This document shows positions 32,339 through 39,624 of a DNA stretch of 39,624 nt, in pieces (the stretch's first letter is position 1; every line of letters begins with the position of its first letter). Source of the stretch: an uncultured Bacteroidales bacterium (GTDB lineage Bacteria; Bacteroidota; Bacteroidia; Bacteroidales; UBA932); the NCBI GenBank assembly GCA_900319375.1, contig ONOI01000012.1:1-39624 (forward strand), in the 5' to 3' direction. A program made the translations under genes and the position numbers. The notes beneath the pieces were generated by a model. That model was not told the DNA's origin. It saw only the letters and a program-made list of their open reading frames with translations, and searched no databases.

Positions 32339-32346
32339 CAAAGGTA
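32339..32346 (-). promoter_or_regulatory. -7 promoter element of the DUF1295 gene, very close to the start codon
   Basis: TACCTTTG on the minus strand, six bases before the ATG at 32332. With usual spacing, transcription would begin at or one or two bases before the ATG, so the mRNA would be leaderless or nearly so. A matching TACCTTTA lies on the plus strand at 32369-32376, 21 bases before the ftcD ATG, and is the best candidate for the hut promoter. Confidence 0.5.
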
Positions 32347-32397
32347 ATGAAATGACATCGATTTTTACTACCTTTATGGAATAAATCGAACTGAAAC

Positions 32398-34101
32398 ATG
32401 AAAAGAATCATCGAGTGTGTTCCCAACTATAGCGAAGGAAGAGACAAGAATGTCATCGACAGTATAGTGGAGGCAATCTCTTCGGTAAAAGAAGTCAAGG
32501 TGCTGAATGTAGACCCGGGCGAGGCGACAAACAGGACGGTAGTCACCTTTGTCGGCGAGCCCGAGGCCGTCCTCGAGGCGGCCTTCAGGGGGGCTGCCCG
32601 TGCGGCCGAACTGATCGATATGAGAAAGCACCACGGCGCCCATCCGCGCAGCGGAGCGACCGACGTCCTGCCGCTGATTCCGGTAAGCGGAATAACGCTG
32701 GAGGAATGTGCGGAGCTCGCCCGCGGCCTTGCTGAGCGCCTCTGGAAGGAGCTCGCAATCCCCTGCTACTGCTACGAAGCGGCCGCCTACAAACCCGAGC
32801 GAAAGAACCTGGCGGTCTGCCGCGCGGGCGAGTATGAGGCTCTTCCGGAAAAGATGGCAGATCCCGAGAGAAAGCCGGACTTCGGCGGAACCTTCGATGA
32901 GAGAGCGGCGAAGACCGGTGCGACTAATGTAGGAGCACGCGGCTTCCTTGTAGCCGTGAATTTCAATCTCAATACTACTTCTACCCGCCGCGCGATGGCA
33001 GTCGCCTTCGACGTTCGCGAAAAAGGCCGCAAGGCCCGCGAAGGAGGATCGCTTACCGGAGCTCTTCTGAAGGATGCAGACGGCGAGCAGATCTGGATAC
33101 CCGGAACCCTTAAAGGCTGCAAGGCAATCGGCTGGTATATAGACGAATACGGCATCGCCCAGGTGTCGATGAACATAACCGACATCCAGGCTACTCCGCT
33201 CCACATAGCTTTCGAGGAAGTATGCCGCGCGGCGGCAGCGAGAGGTCTTCGCGTCACCGGCGCGGAGATAGTCGGTCTCGTTCCGAAGAAGGTTCTCCTT
33301 GATGCGGGTAAGTTCTACCTCGAGCGCCAGCAGCGTTCGCTCGGCATCTCCGAAGACGAAATCCTGAAAATAGCCGTCAAGTCGATGTCTCTGGACGACC
33401 TCTGCCCGTTTAATCCCCGCGAAAAGGTTATAGAATATCTGATGGAGGATCCCGAGGAGATGGCCCGTAAGGAGAAGCTCGTAAGGATGACCCTCAAAGA
33501 TTTCGCGGCGCTGGCGGCCTCGGAGGCGCCCGCCCCCGGCGGCGGCTCGGTTGCCGCCTATATGGGCGCGCTCGGCGCCGGCCTCGCGACAATGGTCGCT
33601 AACCTCTCGTCCCACAAACGCGGTTGGGACGACCGCTGGAAGGAGTTCTCCGACATAGCTGAAAAAGGCCAGGCCCTCGTTTCCGAACTTACAGCGCTTG
33701 TAGACGAAGACACCGCAGCTTTCGATGCCATCATGAACGCCTTCGGGCTTCCGAAGGAATCAGAAGAAGAAAAAGCCGCGCGCGCCGCGGCTATCCAGGC
33801 CGCTACACTCAATGCCGCCAGTGTACCTCTGCGTACGATGGAGGCGGCGCTGAAGGTCCTGCCGCTCGCCCTCGAAGTCGCCCGGAAGGGCCTGAGCGCC
33901 TCGGCCTCAGACGCCGGTGTAGCAGCCCTGTCCGCCCTCGCGGCAGTACGCGGCGCCGCCCTCAACGTCAGGATCAACGCCGCCGGCCTGAAGGACCGCG
34001 CTTCCGCTGATCCTCTCCTCTCCCGCGCAGAACAAATCGAACGCGAAGCCCAAAAACTTCATGACGAGGTACTCGCCGAAGTCAACTCTCATATAGGATA
34101 A
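32398..34101 (+). CDS. ftcD: Glutamate formimidoyltransferase / formimidoyl-THF cyclodeaminase fusion
   Basis: 567 residues. The N-terminal part (1 to about 320) is the formiminotransferase: CVPNYSEGRD at the start and HHGAHPRSGATDVLPLIPV with His82 at the active-site position. The C-terminal part (from about 365) is the cyclodeaminase: APAPGGGSVAAYMGALGA, DEDTAAFDAIMNAF, the Ala-rich helices and SDAGVAALSALAAVRGAALNV. It transfers the formimino group of N-formiminoglutamate to tetrahydrofolate, freeing glutamate, then closes the ring to methenyl-THF with loss of ammonia. It is the first gene of the hut operon; hutU begins 4 bases after its stop. The fusion is like the mammalian enzyme and common in Bacteroidetes. 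Confidence 0.95.
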   Translation: MKRIIECVPNYSEGRDKNVIDSIVEAISSVKEVKVLNVDPGEATNRTVVTFVGEPEAVLEAAFRGAARAAELIDMRKHHGAHPRSGATDVLPLIPVSGITLEECAELARGLAERLWKELAIPCYCYEAAAYKPERKNLAVCRAGEYEALPEKMADPERKPDFGGTFDERAAKTGATNVGARGFLVAVNFNLNTTSTRRAMAVAFDVREKGRKAREGGSLTGALLKDADGEQIWIPGTLKGCKAIGWYIDEYGIAQVSMNITDIQATPLHIAFEEVCRAAAARGLRVTGAEIVGLVPKKVLLDAGKFYLERQQRSLGISEDEILKIAVKSMSLDDLCPFNPREKVIEYLMEDPEEMARKEKLVRMTLKDFAALAASEAPAPGGGSVAAYMGALGAGLATMVANLSSHKRGWDDRWKEFSDIAEKGQALVSELTALVDEDTAAFDAIMNAFGLPKESEEEKAARAAAIQAATLNAASVPLRTMEAALKVLPLALEVARKGLSASASDAGVAALSALAAVRGAALNVRINAAGLKDRASADPLLSRAEQIEREAQKLHDEVLAEVNSHIG

Positions 34102-34105
34102 TTAC

Positions 34106-36190
34106 ATGACCTTTAAAGAAGAGATCCTGCAAGGTATTCCGGCGGAACTCCCCCAGCCGCAGCCTTATGAGCCCGGGGTCAACCACGCCCCTCGCCGCAA
34201 AGACATCCTGACAAAAGAGGAAAAGGTCCTCGCAATCAGAAATGCCCTTCGCTACTTCCCCGAAAAACACCATAAACTCCTGGCAAAGGAGTTCGCTCAG
34301 GAGCTCAAGGATTACGGCCGCATCTATATGTACCGCTTCCGCCCGAGCTACGAAATGTACGCCCGCCCGGTAGACGAATACCCCGCCCGTTCGAAGCAGG
34401 CGGCCGGCATTATGGCCATGATCCAGAACAACCTGGACCCCAGGGTAGCCCAGCATCCCCATGAACTGATTATCTACGGAGGCAATGGCGCCATCTTCCA
34501 GAACTGGGCACAGTACCGCCTCGCAATGCAGTACCTTGCTACTATGACAGACGAGCAAACGCTCGTCATGTACTCCGGACATCCGCTCGGACTGTTCCCC
34601 TCCCACAAAGATGCGCCAAGGGTAATCGTAACGAACGGAATGGTCATCCCCAATTACAGCAAGCCAGACGACTGGGAGCGCTTCAACGCTCTCGGCGTAA
34701 GCCAGTACGGTCAGATGACCGCCGGCTCATACATGTATATCGGTCCTCAAGGCATAGTCCACGGAACTACCATCACCGTAATGAACGCCGCCCGAAAGGT
34801 ACTCGCCAATAGGGCAGGGGGTCTGGGGGGTACGCCCCACAGTCCCCTGGGGGTGCAGGGGGATAGTAGCGAGGACCTGCGCAGCAGGTCACGAGCCAGC
34901 GGTAACGAGCAGCTACTGCTGTTCGTTACCGCCGGTCTCGGAGGCATGTCGGGCGCGCAGCCGAAGGCGGGCAACATCGCAGGGGTCGTGTCCGTGACCG
35001 CGGAAATCAACCCCCTCGCGGCCCGAAAGCGCTATGACCAGGGATGGGTGGACGAGCTCCACGATTCGCTGGACGAGCTGATTCCCCGTATACGCGAGGC
35101 CGTAAAGGCCAAAAAGCCCGTTTCGCTGGCCTATGTGGGCAATGTCGTGGACCTCTGGGAAAGGCTGGCAGACGAAGGGATCAGGGTCGATCTGGGCTCC
35201 GACCAGACTTCGCTCCATAATCCATGGGCCGGAGGCTATTACCCGGCAGGCTATTCCCTCGAAGAGAGCAAGCGGATGATGGCCGAGGAGCCCGGGCGCT
35301 TCAAGGAGGCGGTTCAGGCTTCGCTCCGGAGGCAGGTCGCTGCTATCAACCGGCTCGCCGGGCGTGGTATGTACTTCTTCGATTATGGAAACGCGTTCCT
35401 GCTTGAGAGCTCGCGCGCCGGGGCGGACGTCCTTCGCGAAGACGGCTCGTTCCGCTATCCTTCGTATGTCCAGGATATTATGGGCCCGATGTATTTCGAC
35501 TATGGGTTCGGCCCGTTCAGGTGGGTTTGTCTCAGCGAAGATTCTTCAGACCTTGAGCTGACCGACAAACTGGCGATGGAGGTGCTCGGCAGGATTGCCG
35601 CGACCGCGCCCGAAGAGATCGCCGGCCAGATGCGCGACAATATCCATTGGATAGAGGAGGCCGGCAGGAATCGCCTCGTCGTAGGCTCGCAGGCCCGCAT
35701 CCTCTACGCCGACTGCCAGGGCCGCACCGAAATCGCGCTCGCCTTCAACGAGGCGATCAGGGCCGGCCGCCTCAAGGGCCCCGTTGTTCTCGGCCGCGAC
35801 CACCACGACGTTTCGGGTACGGACTCCCCCTTCCGTGAGACTTCCAATATCTACGACGGCTCCCGCTTTACTGCCGACATGGCGGTTCAGAATGTAATCG
35901 GCGACAGCTTCCGCGGCGCCACATGGGTCTCGATCCACAACGGCGGCGGAGTCGGCTGGGGCGAAGTGATAAACGGCGGATTCGGGATGGTGATCGACGG
36001 CAGCAAGGACAGCGAGCGCCATATCCGCGAGATGCTGTTCTGGGACGTCAACAACGGAATCGCCCGCCGCAGCTGGGCCCGCAACTCCGCAGCCCGTTTC
36101 GCGGCGGAGCGCGAGATGGCCCGTACGCCCGAACTGAAAATAACCCTGCCCAACGAGGCTGATGAAGAACTTATTAAGTCTGTACTATGA
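34106..36190 (+). CDS. hutU: Urocanate hydratase
   Basis: 694 residues; converts urocanate to 4-imidazolone-5-propionate with tightly bound NAD+. Seen motifs: IIYGGNGAIFQNWAQY near the start, YIGPQGIVHGTTITVMNAAR, FVTAGLGGMSGAQPKAGNIAG (dinucleotide-binding), GSDQTSLHNPWAGGYYPAGY, YVQDIMGPMYFDYGFGPFRW, SWARNSAARFAAEREMARTP at the end. The length fits the long Bacteroidetes form, not the 560-residue form of Pseudomonas. Between the conserved NAARKVLANRAG and LLFVTAGLGG there is an odd Gly/Ser/Arg-rich stretch (about residues 240-268) whose DNA is built of palindromes. The start is 4 bases after ftcD, and the stop overlaps the hutH start by 4 bases (ATGA). Confidence 0.95.
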   Translation: MTFKEEILQGIPAELPQPQPYEPGVNHAPRRKDILTKEEKVLAIRNALRYFPEKHHKLLAKEFAQELKDYGRIYMYRFRPSYEMYARPVDEYPARSKQAAGIMAMIQNNLDPRVAQHPHELIIYGGNGAIFQNWAQYRLAMQYLATMTDEQTLVMYSGHPLGLFPSHKDAPRVIVTNGMVIPNYSKPDDWERFNALGVSQYGQMTAGSYMYIGPQGIVHGTTITVMNAARKVLANRAGGLGGTPHSPLGVQGDSSEDLRSRSRASGNEQLLLFVTAGLGGMSGAQPKAGNIAGVVSVTAEINPLAARKRYDQGWVDELHDSLDELIPRIREAVKAKKPVSLAYVGNVVDLWERLADEGIRVDLGSDQTSLHNPWAGGYYPAGYSLEESKRMMAEEPGRFKEAVQASLRRQVAAINRLAGRGMYFFDYGNAFLLESSRAGADVLREDGSFRYPSYVQDIMGPMYFDYGFGPFRWVCLSEDSSDLELTDKLAMEVLGRIAATAPEEIAGQMRDNIHWIEEAGRNRLVVGSQARILYADCQGRTEIALAFNEAIRAGRLKGPVVLGRDHHDVSGTDSPFRETSNIYDGSRFTADMAVQNVIGDSFRGATWVSIHNGGGVGWGEVINGGFGMVIDGSKDSERHIREMLFWDVNNGIARRSWARNSAARFAAEREMARTPELKITLPNEADEELIKSVL
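34816..34929 (+). repeat. Palindrome-rich in-frame segment inside hutU
   Basis: Contains a stem TGGGG/CCCCA (34824-34828 with 34835-34839), a CCCC-TG-GGGG block, a perfect 7-bp hairpin GACCTGC-gca-GCAGGTC (34874-34890), and a 12-bp hairpin GTAACGAGCAGC with GCTGTTCGTTAC (34902-34929, one G-T pair). It encodes roughly 25-30 extra residues between two conserved HutU blocks. The last stem runs into conserved coding sequence. It looks like an inserted repeat element, not ordinary coding drift. Confidence 0.55.
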
Positions 36191-37677
36191 TACATTATAT
36201 TTCGAAAGAACGCCTTTCGCTGGAAAAGCTGAAAGAGATATTTGATTCCCATTCAAAGATAGCCCTCTGCGAGGAATCGAAGATGGCGGTCATCAAGTGT
36301 CGCCGCTATCTGGACGAAAAGATGAAGGATCCCCAGAACCCTATTTACGGTATTACTACCGGCTTCGGTTCGCTCTACAACGTAACGATTCCTTCAGACG
36401 AACTCTCCCAGCTCCAGTACAATCTGGTCGTATCCCACGCTTGCGGCGCAGGCGAAACCGTCCGTCCGGAAATAGTCAAGCTGATGCTCTTCCTGAAGGT
36501 CCAGAGCCTTTCCTACGGACATTCCGGAGTCCAGCTCGCGACCGTCCAGCGCCTTATAGACATGTTCAACGAGGACATAATTCCTGTCGTCTACCAGCAG
36601 GGCTCGCTCGGCGCATCCGGAGACCTCGCCCCCCTGGCCCACCTCAGTCTGCCGCTTATCGGCCTTGGCGAAGTCCTCTACAAGGGCCAGATCCGTCCGT
36701 CTGCAGAAGTATGGGACGAGAAAGGTTGGGAGCCGATTACCCTTCAATCGAAGGAAGGCCTCGCCCTGCTCAACGGAACCCAGTTCATGAGCGCCCATGC
36801 CGTCTGGGCCATCATCAAGAGCGCCCGCCTCTCCTGGTGGGCAGACCTTATCGGGGCCATGTCCCTGGACGCCTACGACGGCCGTATCGAGCCGTTCCTG
36901 CCGCTGACACATCAGCTTCGCCCCCATGTCGGGCAGATCCTTACCGGCAAGCGTTTTACCGAAATACTCAAGGGCAGCGAGCTTACCAGCCGCCCGAAGG
37001 AACACGTCCAGGACCCGTACAGCTTCCGCTGCATCCCCCAGGTCCACGGCGCAGTCAAAGACAACATCTTCTACGTCAACTCGGTCATCGAAAACGAAAT
37101 CAACTCGGCAACCGACAACCCCAACATCTTCCCGGACGAGGACATGATCATCTCCGCCGGCAATTTCCACGGCGAGCCTATCGCCATCCCTATGGACGCC
37201 CTCGCTATCGCCATGTCCGAGCTCGCTTCGATCTCCGAGCGGCGTACCTACCAGCTCATCCATGGCCACCGCGGACTGCCCAAGTACCTGGTCGTCAACC
37301 CTGGTCTGAACAGCGGCTTCATGATCCCTCAGTATACCGCTGCTTCGATAGTCTCCCAGAACAAGGGTCTCTGCTGGCCGGCCTCGTGTGATTCCATCCC
37401 TTCGTCTCAGGGCCAGGAAGACCATGTCTCGATGGGCTCGAACTCCGCTACCAAACTCGTCCGCGTTGTAGACAACGTAGAGACGGTGCTGGCTATCGAG
37501 CTTTTCAACGCCGCACAGGCGCTGGAGTTCCGCAGGCCCCTTAAGTCTTCTCCTCTTCTGGAGCGTATCTTCGAAGACTACCGTAAGGTTGTTCCCTTCA
37601 TAGAAAACGATACATACATGCATCCTTATATTGAGAAGTCGATTCAGTTTATCAGAGATAATCTCTACATCAAATGA
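36187..37677 (+). CDS. hutH: Histidine ammonia-lyase
   Basis: 496 residues, normal family length. It removes ammonia from histidine to give urocanate. The MIO cofactor forms from the Ala-Ser-Gly triad in QQGSLGASGDLAPLAHL (143-145). Other signatures: YGITTGFGSL (54-63) with the catalytic Tyr54, LNGTQFMSA, ENEINSATDNPNIFPDE, GNFHGEPIAIPMD and SSQGQEDHVSMGSN. The gene overlaps hutU and hutI by 4 bases (ATGA) on either side, indicating tight translational coupling. It catalyses the first step of the pathway although it is third in the operon. Confidence 0.97.
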   Translation: MIHYISKERLSLEKLKEIFDSHSKIALCEESKMAVIKCRRYLDEKMKDPQNPIYGITTGFGSLYNVTIPSDELSQLQYNLVVSHACGAGETVRPEIVKLMLFLKVQSLSYGHSGVQLATVQRLIDMFNEDIIPVVYQQGSLGASGDLAPLAHLSLPLIGLGEVLYKGQIRPSAEVWDEKGWEPITLQSKEGLALLNGTQFMSAHAVWAIIKSARLSWWADLIGAMSLDAYDGRIEPFLPLTHQLRPHVGQILTGKRFTEILKGSELTSRPKEHVQDPYSFRCIPQVHGAVKDNIFYVNSVIENEINSATDNPNIFPDEDMIISAGNFHGEPIAIPMDALAIAMSELASISERRTYQLIHGHRGLPKYLVVNPGLNSGFMIPQYTAASIVSQNKGLCWPASCDSIPSSQGQEDHVSMGSNSATKLVRVVDNVETVLAIELFNAAQALEFRRPLKSSPLLERIFEDYRKVVPFIENDTYMHPYIEKSIQFIRDNLYIK

Positions 37678-38873
37678 TTATTTTCAACATCGGAGAGCTT
37701 GCAGGCATAGCGCCTTCCGGAGTCCGGCTTTTGAAGGGCTCCGAAATGAAGGATTTCGGCGTACTACACAACGCGTGGATTCAGATTAAGGATGGCGTGA
37801 TTACCGATTGGGGCACCGGACAGGCGCCAGCAGACTCTGAGCTCATCGACGCCCAGGGAGGTCTGGTGATGCCTGCCTTCTGCGATTCCCACACACATCT
37901 TGTCTACGCGGGGAGCCGCGAAGGCGAGTTCCTCGACAAGCTCGCAGGGCTCACTTACGAGGAAATCGCCCGGCGCGGCGGCGGTATTCTGAACTCTTCC
38001 GATGTTCTTCACGACACCTCCGAAGACGATCTTTTCGAGCAAAGCATGGTCCGTGTCCGTGAGGTACTTTCTAAAGGAACAGCCACCCTCGAGATAAAGA
38101 GCGGATATGGTCTAAGGCCCTCAGACGAGCTTAAAATGCTAAGGGTCATCAGGCGCATCGGCTCTGCCGTCCCGGCTATCGTTAAGGCCACCTTCCTTGG
38201 AGCCCACGCAGTCGGCCGTGGATACACTCACTCCGAGTATGTCGACGAAGTTTTAAATTTGATACATGACGCCGCAGAGCTTTCCGACTTCATCGACGTG
38301 TTCTGCGACGAAGGATTTTTCACTGTAGAGGACACGGAACGCATCCTTTCGGCAGCCGCTTCCTTCGGGCTGCGGGCGAAAATTCATGCGAATGAACTCG
38401 CCGTAAGTGGCGGAGTTCAGGTTGGAGTGAAATACGGCGCTTTGTCCGTGGACCATCTCGAAAGAACTACCGACGCCGAGATCAAGGTCCTTCGGGGATC
38501 TTCTACTATGCCTGTCATGCTTCCCGGCTCGTCGTTCTTCCTGGGCCTTCCTTACGGCAGGGCCCGCGCTTTTGTCGATGCAGGGCTTCCACTCGCCCTC
38601 GCTTCCGACTACAATCCCGGCTCCTCTCCGTCTGGAGACATGCGCTTCGTCCTGGCGCTTGGATGTATCAAGATGAGGCTTACCCCGGTAGAGGCGCTTG
38701 CCGCCGTTACCCTGAACGGGGCCTACGCGCTGGGGGTAAGCGACAAGACCGGTTCAGTCACCCGCGGCAAGCGCGCAGACCTTATATTGAGTCTCCCCGG
38801 CTGGTCGCTCACCCGCCTTGCCTACAACTACACTACCCCGTTTATCCGCCAGGTCTTTATCTGCGGAAAATAA
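37674..38873 (+). CDS. hutI: Imidazolonepropionase
   Basis: 399 residues, amidohydrolase superfamily. It opens imidazolone-propionate to N-formimino-glutamate. Metal ligands and surroundings are visible: FCDSHTHLVYAG (His73, His75), KIHANELAVSGGVQVG, LSVDHLERTTD and LASDYNPGSSPSGDM. The catalytic substrate-binding segment GREGEF-like reads SREGEFLDKL. It completes the set needed to turn histidine into glutamate with FtcD. It overlaps hutH by 4 bases and is the last gene of the operon. No clear terminator was found in the 23 bases before the convergent msrC end. No regulator of hut genes lies in the window. Confidence 0.95.
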   Translation: MIIFNIGELAGIAPSGVRLLKGSEMKDFGVLHNAWIQIKDGVITDWGTGQAPADSELIDAQGGLVMPAFCDSHTHLVYAGSREGEFLDKLAGLTYEEIARRGGGILNSSDVLHDTSEDDLFEQSMVRVREVLSKGTATLEIKSGYGLRPSDELKMLRVIRRIGSAVPAIVKATFLGAHAVGRGYTHSEYVDEVLNLIHDAAELSDFIDVFCDEGFFTVEDTERILSAAASFGLRAKIHANELAVSGGVQVGVKYGALSVDHLERTTDAEIKVLRGSSTMPVMLPGSSFFLGLPYGRARAFVDAGLPLALASDYNPGSSPSGDMRFVLALGCIKMRLTPVEALAAVTLNGAYALGVSDKTGSVTRGKRADLILSLPGWSLTRLAYNYTTPFIRQVFICGK

Positions 38874-38896
38874 GGGGAATCTCTGTCGAAATTAAT

Positions 38897-39370
38897 TTAG
38901 AAGAGCAGCGAGACAATCTGCTCCAGGTAGACGCGGTCTGTTTCGTCGAAGGTCGCGAGGGAACGTGAATCGATATCCAATACTGCGACTATAGGTTCGG
39001 AAGAGCCTGAGGCAGATTCGCATGCTGAAGGGCAACGGACGGGAACTACTATTTCGCTGCGGGACTCGGAAGAACACGCTATATGTCCCGGGAACTGATC
39101 TACATCCGGAACTATTATAGTTTTTCCCTCCTTCCAGGCAGTACCGCAGACGCCTCGCCCGAAGCCTATGTGGCTACACGCCACCGGCCCCTGGAAAGGA
39201 CCCAGGACAAGTTCATCTCCCTGTACTCTGTAAAAGCCCGTCCACCAAAATCCCATCTCGGAATGAACCATCGCGGCGATATTCGCCATCTTCGCGATCT
39301 CATCCTCCTCGCCCTCCACGAGAGCCTTGATCTGCCTAACCAGCAGTTGATATTTCTCTTCTTTACTCAT
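38897..39370 (-). CDS. msrC: Free methionine-(R)-sulfoxide reductase (GAF-domain fRMsr)
   Basis: 157 residues from the ATG at 39370; the longer frame begins with TTG inside the promoter box. A GAF domain reduces free methionine-(R)-sulfoxide, protecting against oxidative damage. The three family cysteines are present: VACSHIGFGRGVCGTA (Cys65, Cys75) and FPGHIACSSESRSEIVVPV (Cys99, the likely catalytic one), and the end VLDIDSRSLATFDETD is typical. An unusual insertion (CPSACESASGSSEP, about 113-126) lengthens the loop before that end and brings two more cysteines. It converges on hutI with a 23-base gap. Confidence 0.9.
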   Translation of the reverse strand: MSKEEKYQLLVRQIKALVEGEEDEIAKMANIAAMVHSEMGFWWTGFYRVQGDELVLGPFQGPVACSHIGFGRGVCGTAWKEGKTIIVPDVDQFPGHIACSSESRSEIVVPVRCPSACESASGSSEPIVAVLDIDSRSLATFDETDRVYLEQIVSLLF

Positions 39371-39376
39371 CACATG

Positions 39377-39384
39377 CAAATATA
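39377..39384 (-). promoter_or_regulatory. -7 promoter element of msrC, six bases before the start codon
   Basis: TATATTTG on the minus strand followed by six bases and the ATG at 39370. The same spacing as at the DUF1295 gene predicts a leaderless or nearly leaderless mRNA. No clear TTG was found at the -33 distance. Confidence 0.5.
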
Positions 39385-39426
39385 ACTAATTCCCCGACTT
39401 CTCGCTATTTCTCTCTCCCTCGTAAG

Positions 39427-39465
39427 CTTCGGTGTGTAAAACTGCTTAAATCACACACCAGCCCC
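39427..39465. repeat. 39-nt dyad repeat, copy 1
   Basis: Starts CTTCGGTGTGTAAA and ends ACACACCAGCCCC. GGTGTGT (39431-39437) and ACACACC (39453-39459) form a 7-bp stem around a 15-base loop. Copy 2 follows with a period of 51 bases. Confidence 0.7.
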
Positions 39466-39477
39466 TTCAAAATCACC

Positions 39478-39516
39478 CTTCGGTGTGTAAATACGCCCAA
39501 ATCACACACCAACCCC
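39478..39516. repeat. 39-nt dyad repeat, copy 2
   Basis: Starts CTTCGGTGTGTAAA and ends ACACACCAACCCC. Arms and flanks are identical or nearly identical to copy 1, while the centre of the loop differs (TACGCCC against ACTGCTT). Stem at 39482-39488 with 39504-39510. Confidence 0.7.
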
Positions 39517-39518
39517 GC

Positions 39519-39584
39519 CTCCGGCCGGAGACTCCCTCGCGCGGGACTCGTCAACTATTCATACGGGGGAAGCGTCCTTCCCCC
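39519..39584. repeat. GC-rich palindromes in the non-coding right end
   Basis: CTCCGGCCGGAG (39519-39530) is a perfect palindrome. GGGGGAAG-cgtc-CTTCCCCC (39565-39584) is a perfect 8-bp hairpin, followed by a further C-rich run and TTCGGCC. The region 39385-39624 has no credible gene; it is a short-repeat intergenic stretch that continues off the window. Confidence 0.6.
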
Positions 39585-39624
39585 TAGCCCCCTTCGGCCT
39601 TTTCGCCTTTCCGTATTTTATCGC

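Noticed and set aside
32374-33615. 413-codon open frame antisense to ftcD
   Set aside because: A shadow of the GC-rich ftcD codons: no signal or motif, while the plus frame has complete FtcD motifs. The same reasoning removes the antisense frames at 36394-37623 (hutH) and 26526-27572 (acyltransferase).
39427-39516. Possible CRISPR array
   Set aside because: Only two copies, each with an internal dyad, a 12-base spacer between them and no cas genes nearby.

Overview
The window looks like a chromosomal segment of a Bacteroidales bacterium, probably a gut or rumen commensal. The evidence is a long array of fimbrillin-family (FimA/Mfa1-like) lipoproteins, DUF3575/OmpA and DUF5119 partners, membrane-anchored AraC regulators, few clear Shine-Dalgarno sites, and promoters that fit the Bacteroidetes -33/-7 consensus (TTG-N19-21-TAnnTTTG). 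I did not recognise the species. No rRNA, tRNA, CRISPR array, transposase or integrase was seen.

Layout. 1-1547 (minus): a small lipoprotein and a truncated RND-efflux membrane-fusion lipoprotein whose pump partner would lie off the left edge. 1665-2368 (minus): a VapBC-like PIN toxin-antitoxin pair with its own promoter. 2452-4385: a divergent pair of exported proteins of unknown role. 4389-23267 (minus): a fimbrial locus of about 19 kb, transcribed from a promoter near 23350. Its order is a multi-OmpA/DUF3575 outer-membrane protein, a DUF5119 lipoprotein, three closely related fimbrillins each followed by a structured RNA hairpin, three more divergent fimbrillins, and two very large proteins that look like tip or adhesin subunits. 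23733-26320: two convergent AraC-family genes, each with membrane segments, next to the fimbrial locus and therefore candidate regulators of it.

26385-32332: a PlsC-GNAT fusion acyltransferase (amino-lipid synthesis type), two exported glycoside-hydrolase-like proteins (DUF4434-like and DUF4855-like), a possible degenerate nitrilase-fold protein, and a DUF1295 membrane reductase-like protein. 32398-38873 (plus): a compact histidine-utilisation operon, ftcD-hutU-hutH-hutI, converting histidine to glutamate and passing the formimino carbon to tetrahydrofolate. 38897-39370 (minus): free methionine-(R)-sulfoxide reductase. The last 200 bases are non-coding and hold two copies of a 39-nt dyad repeat and GC-rich palindromes.

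The main unexplained signals are: three co-varying hairpins with a YYGACC hexaloop after successive fimbrillin genes; a TK(A/V) motif shared by all eight fimbrial lipoproteins; an in-frame palindrome-rich segment inside hutU; a canonical EF-hand loop in one fimbrillin; a truncated unit in the OmpA repeat array; and two divergent promoter pairs whose -7 boxes sit back to back as near-perfect palindromes.
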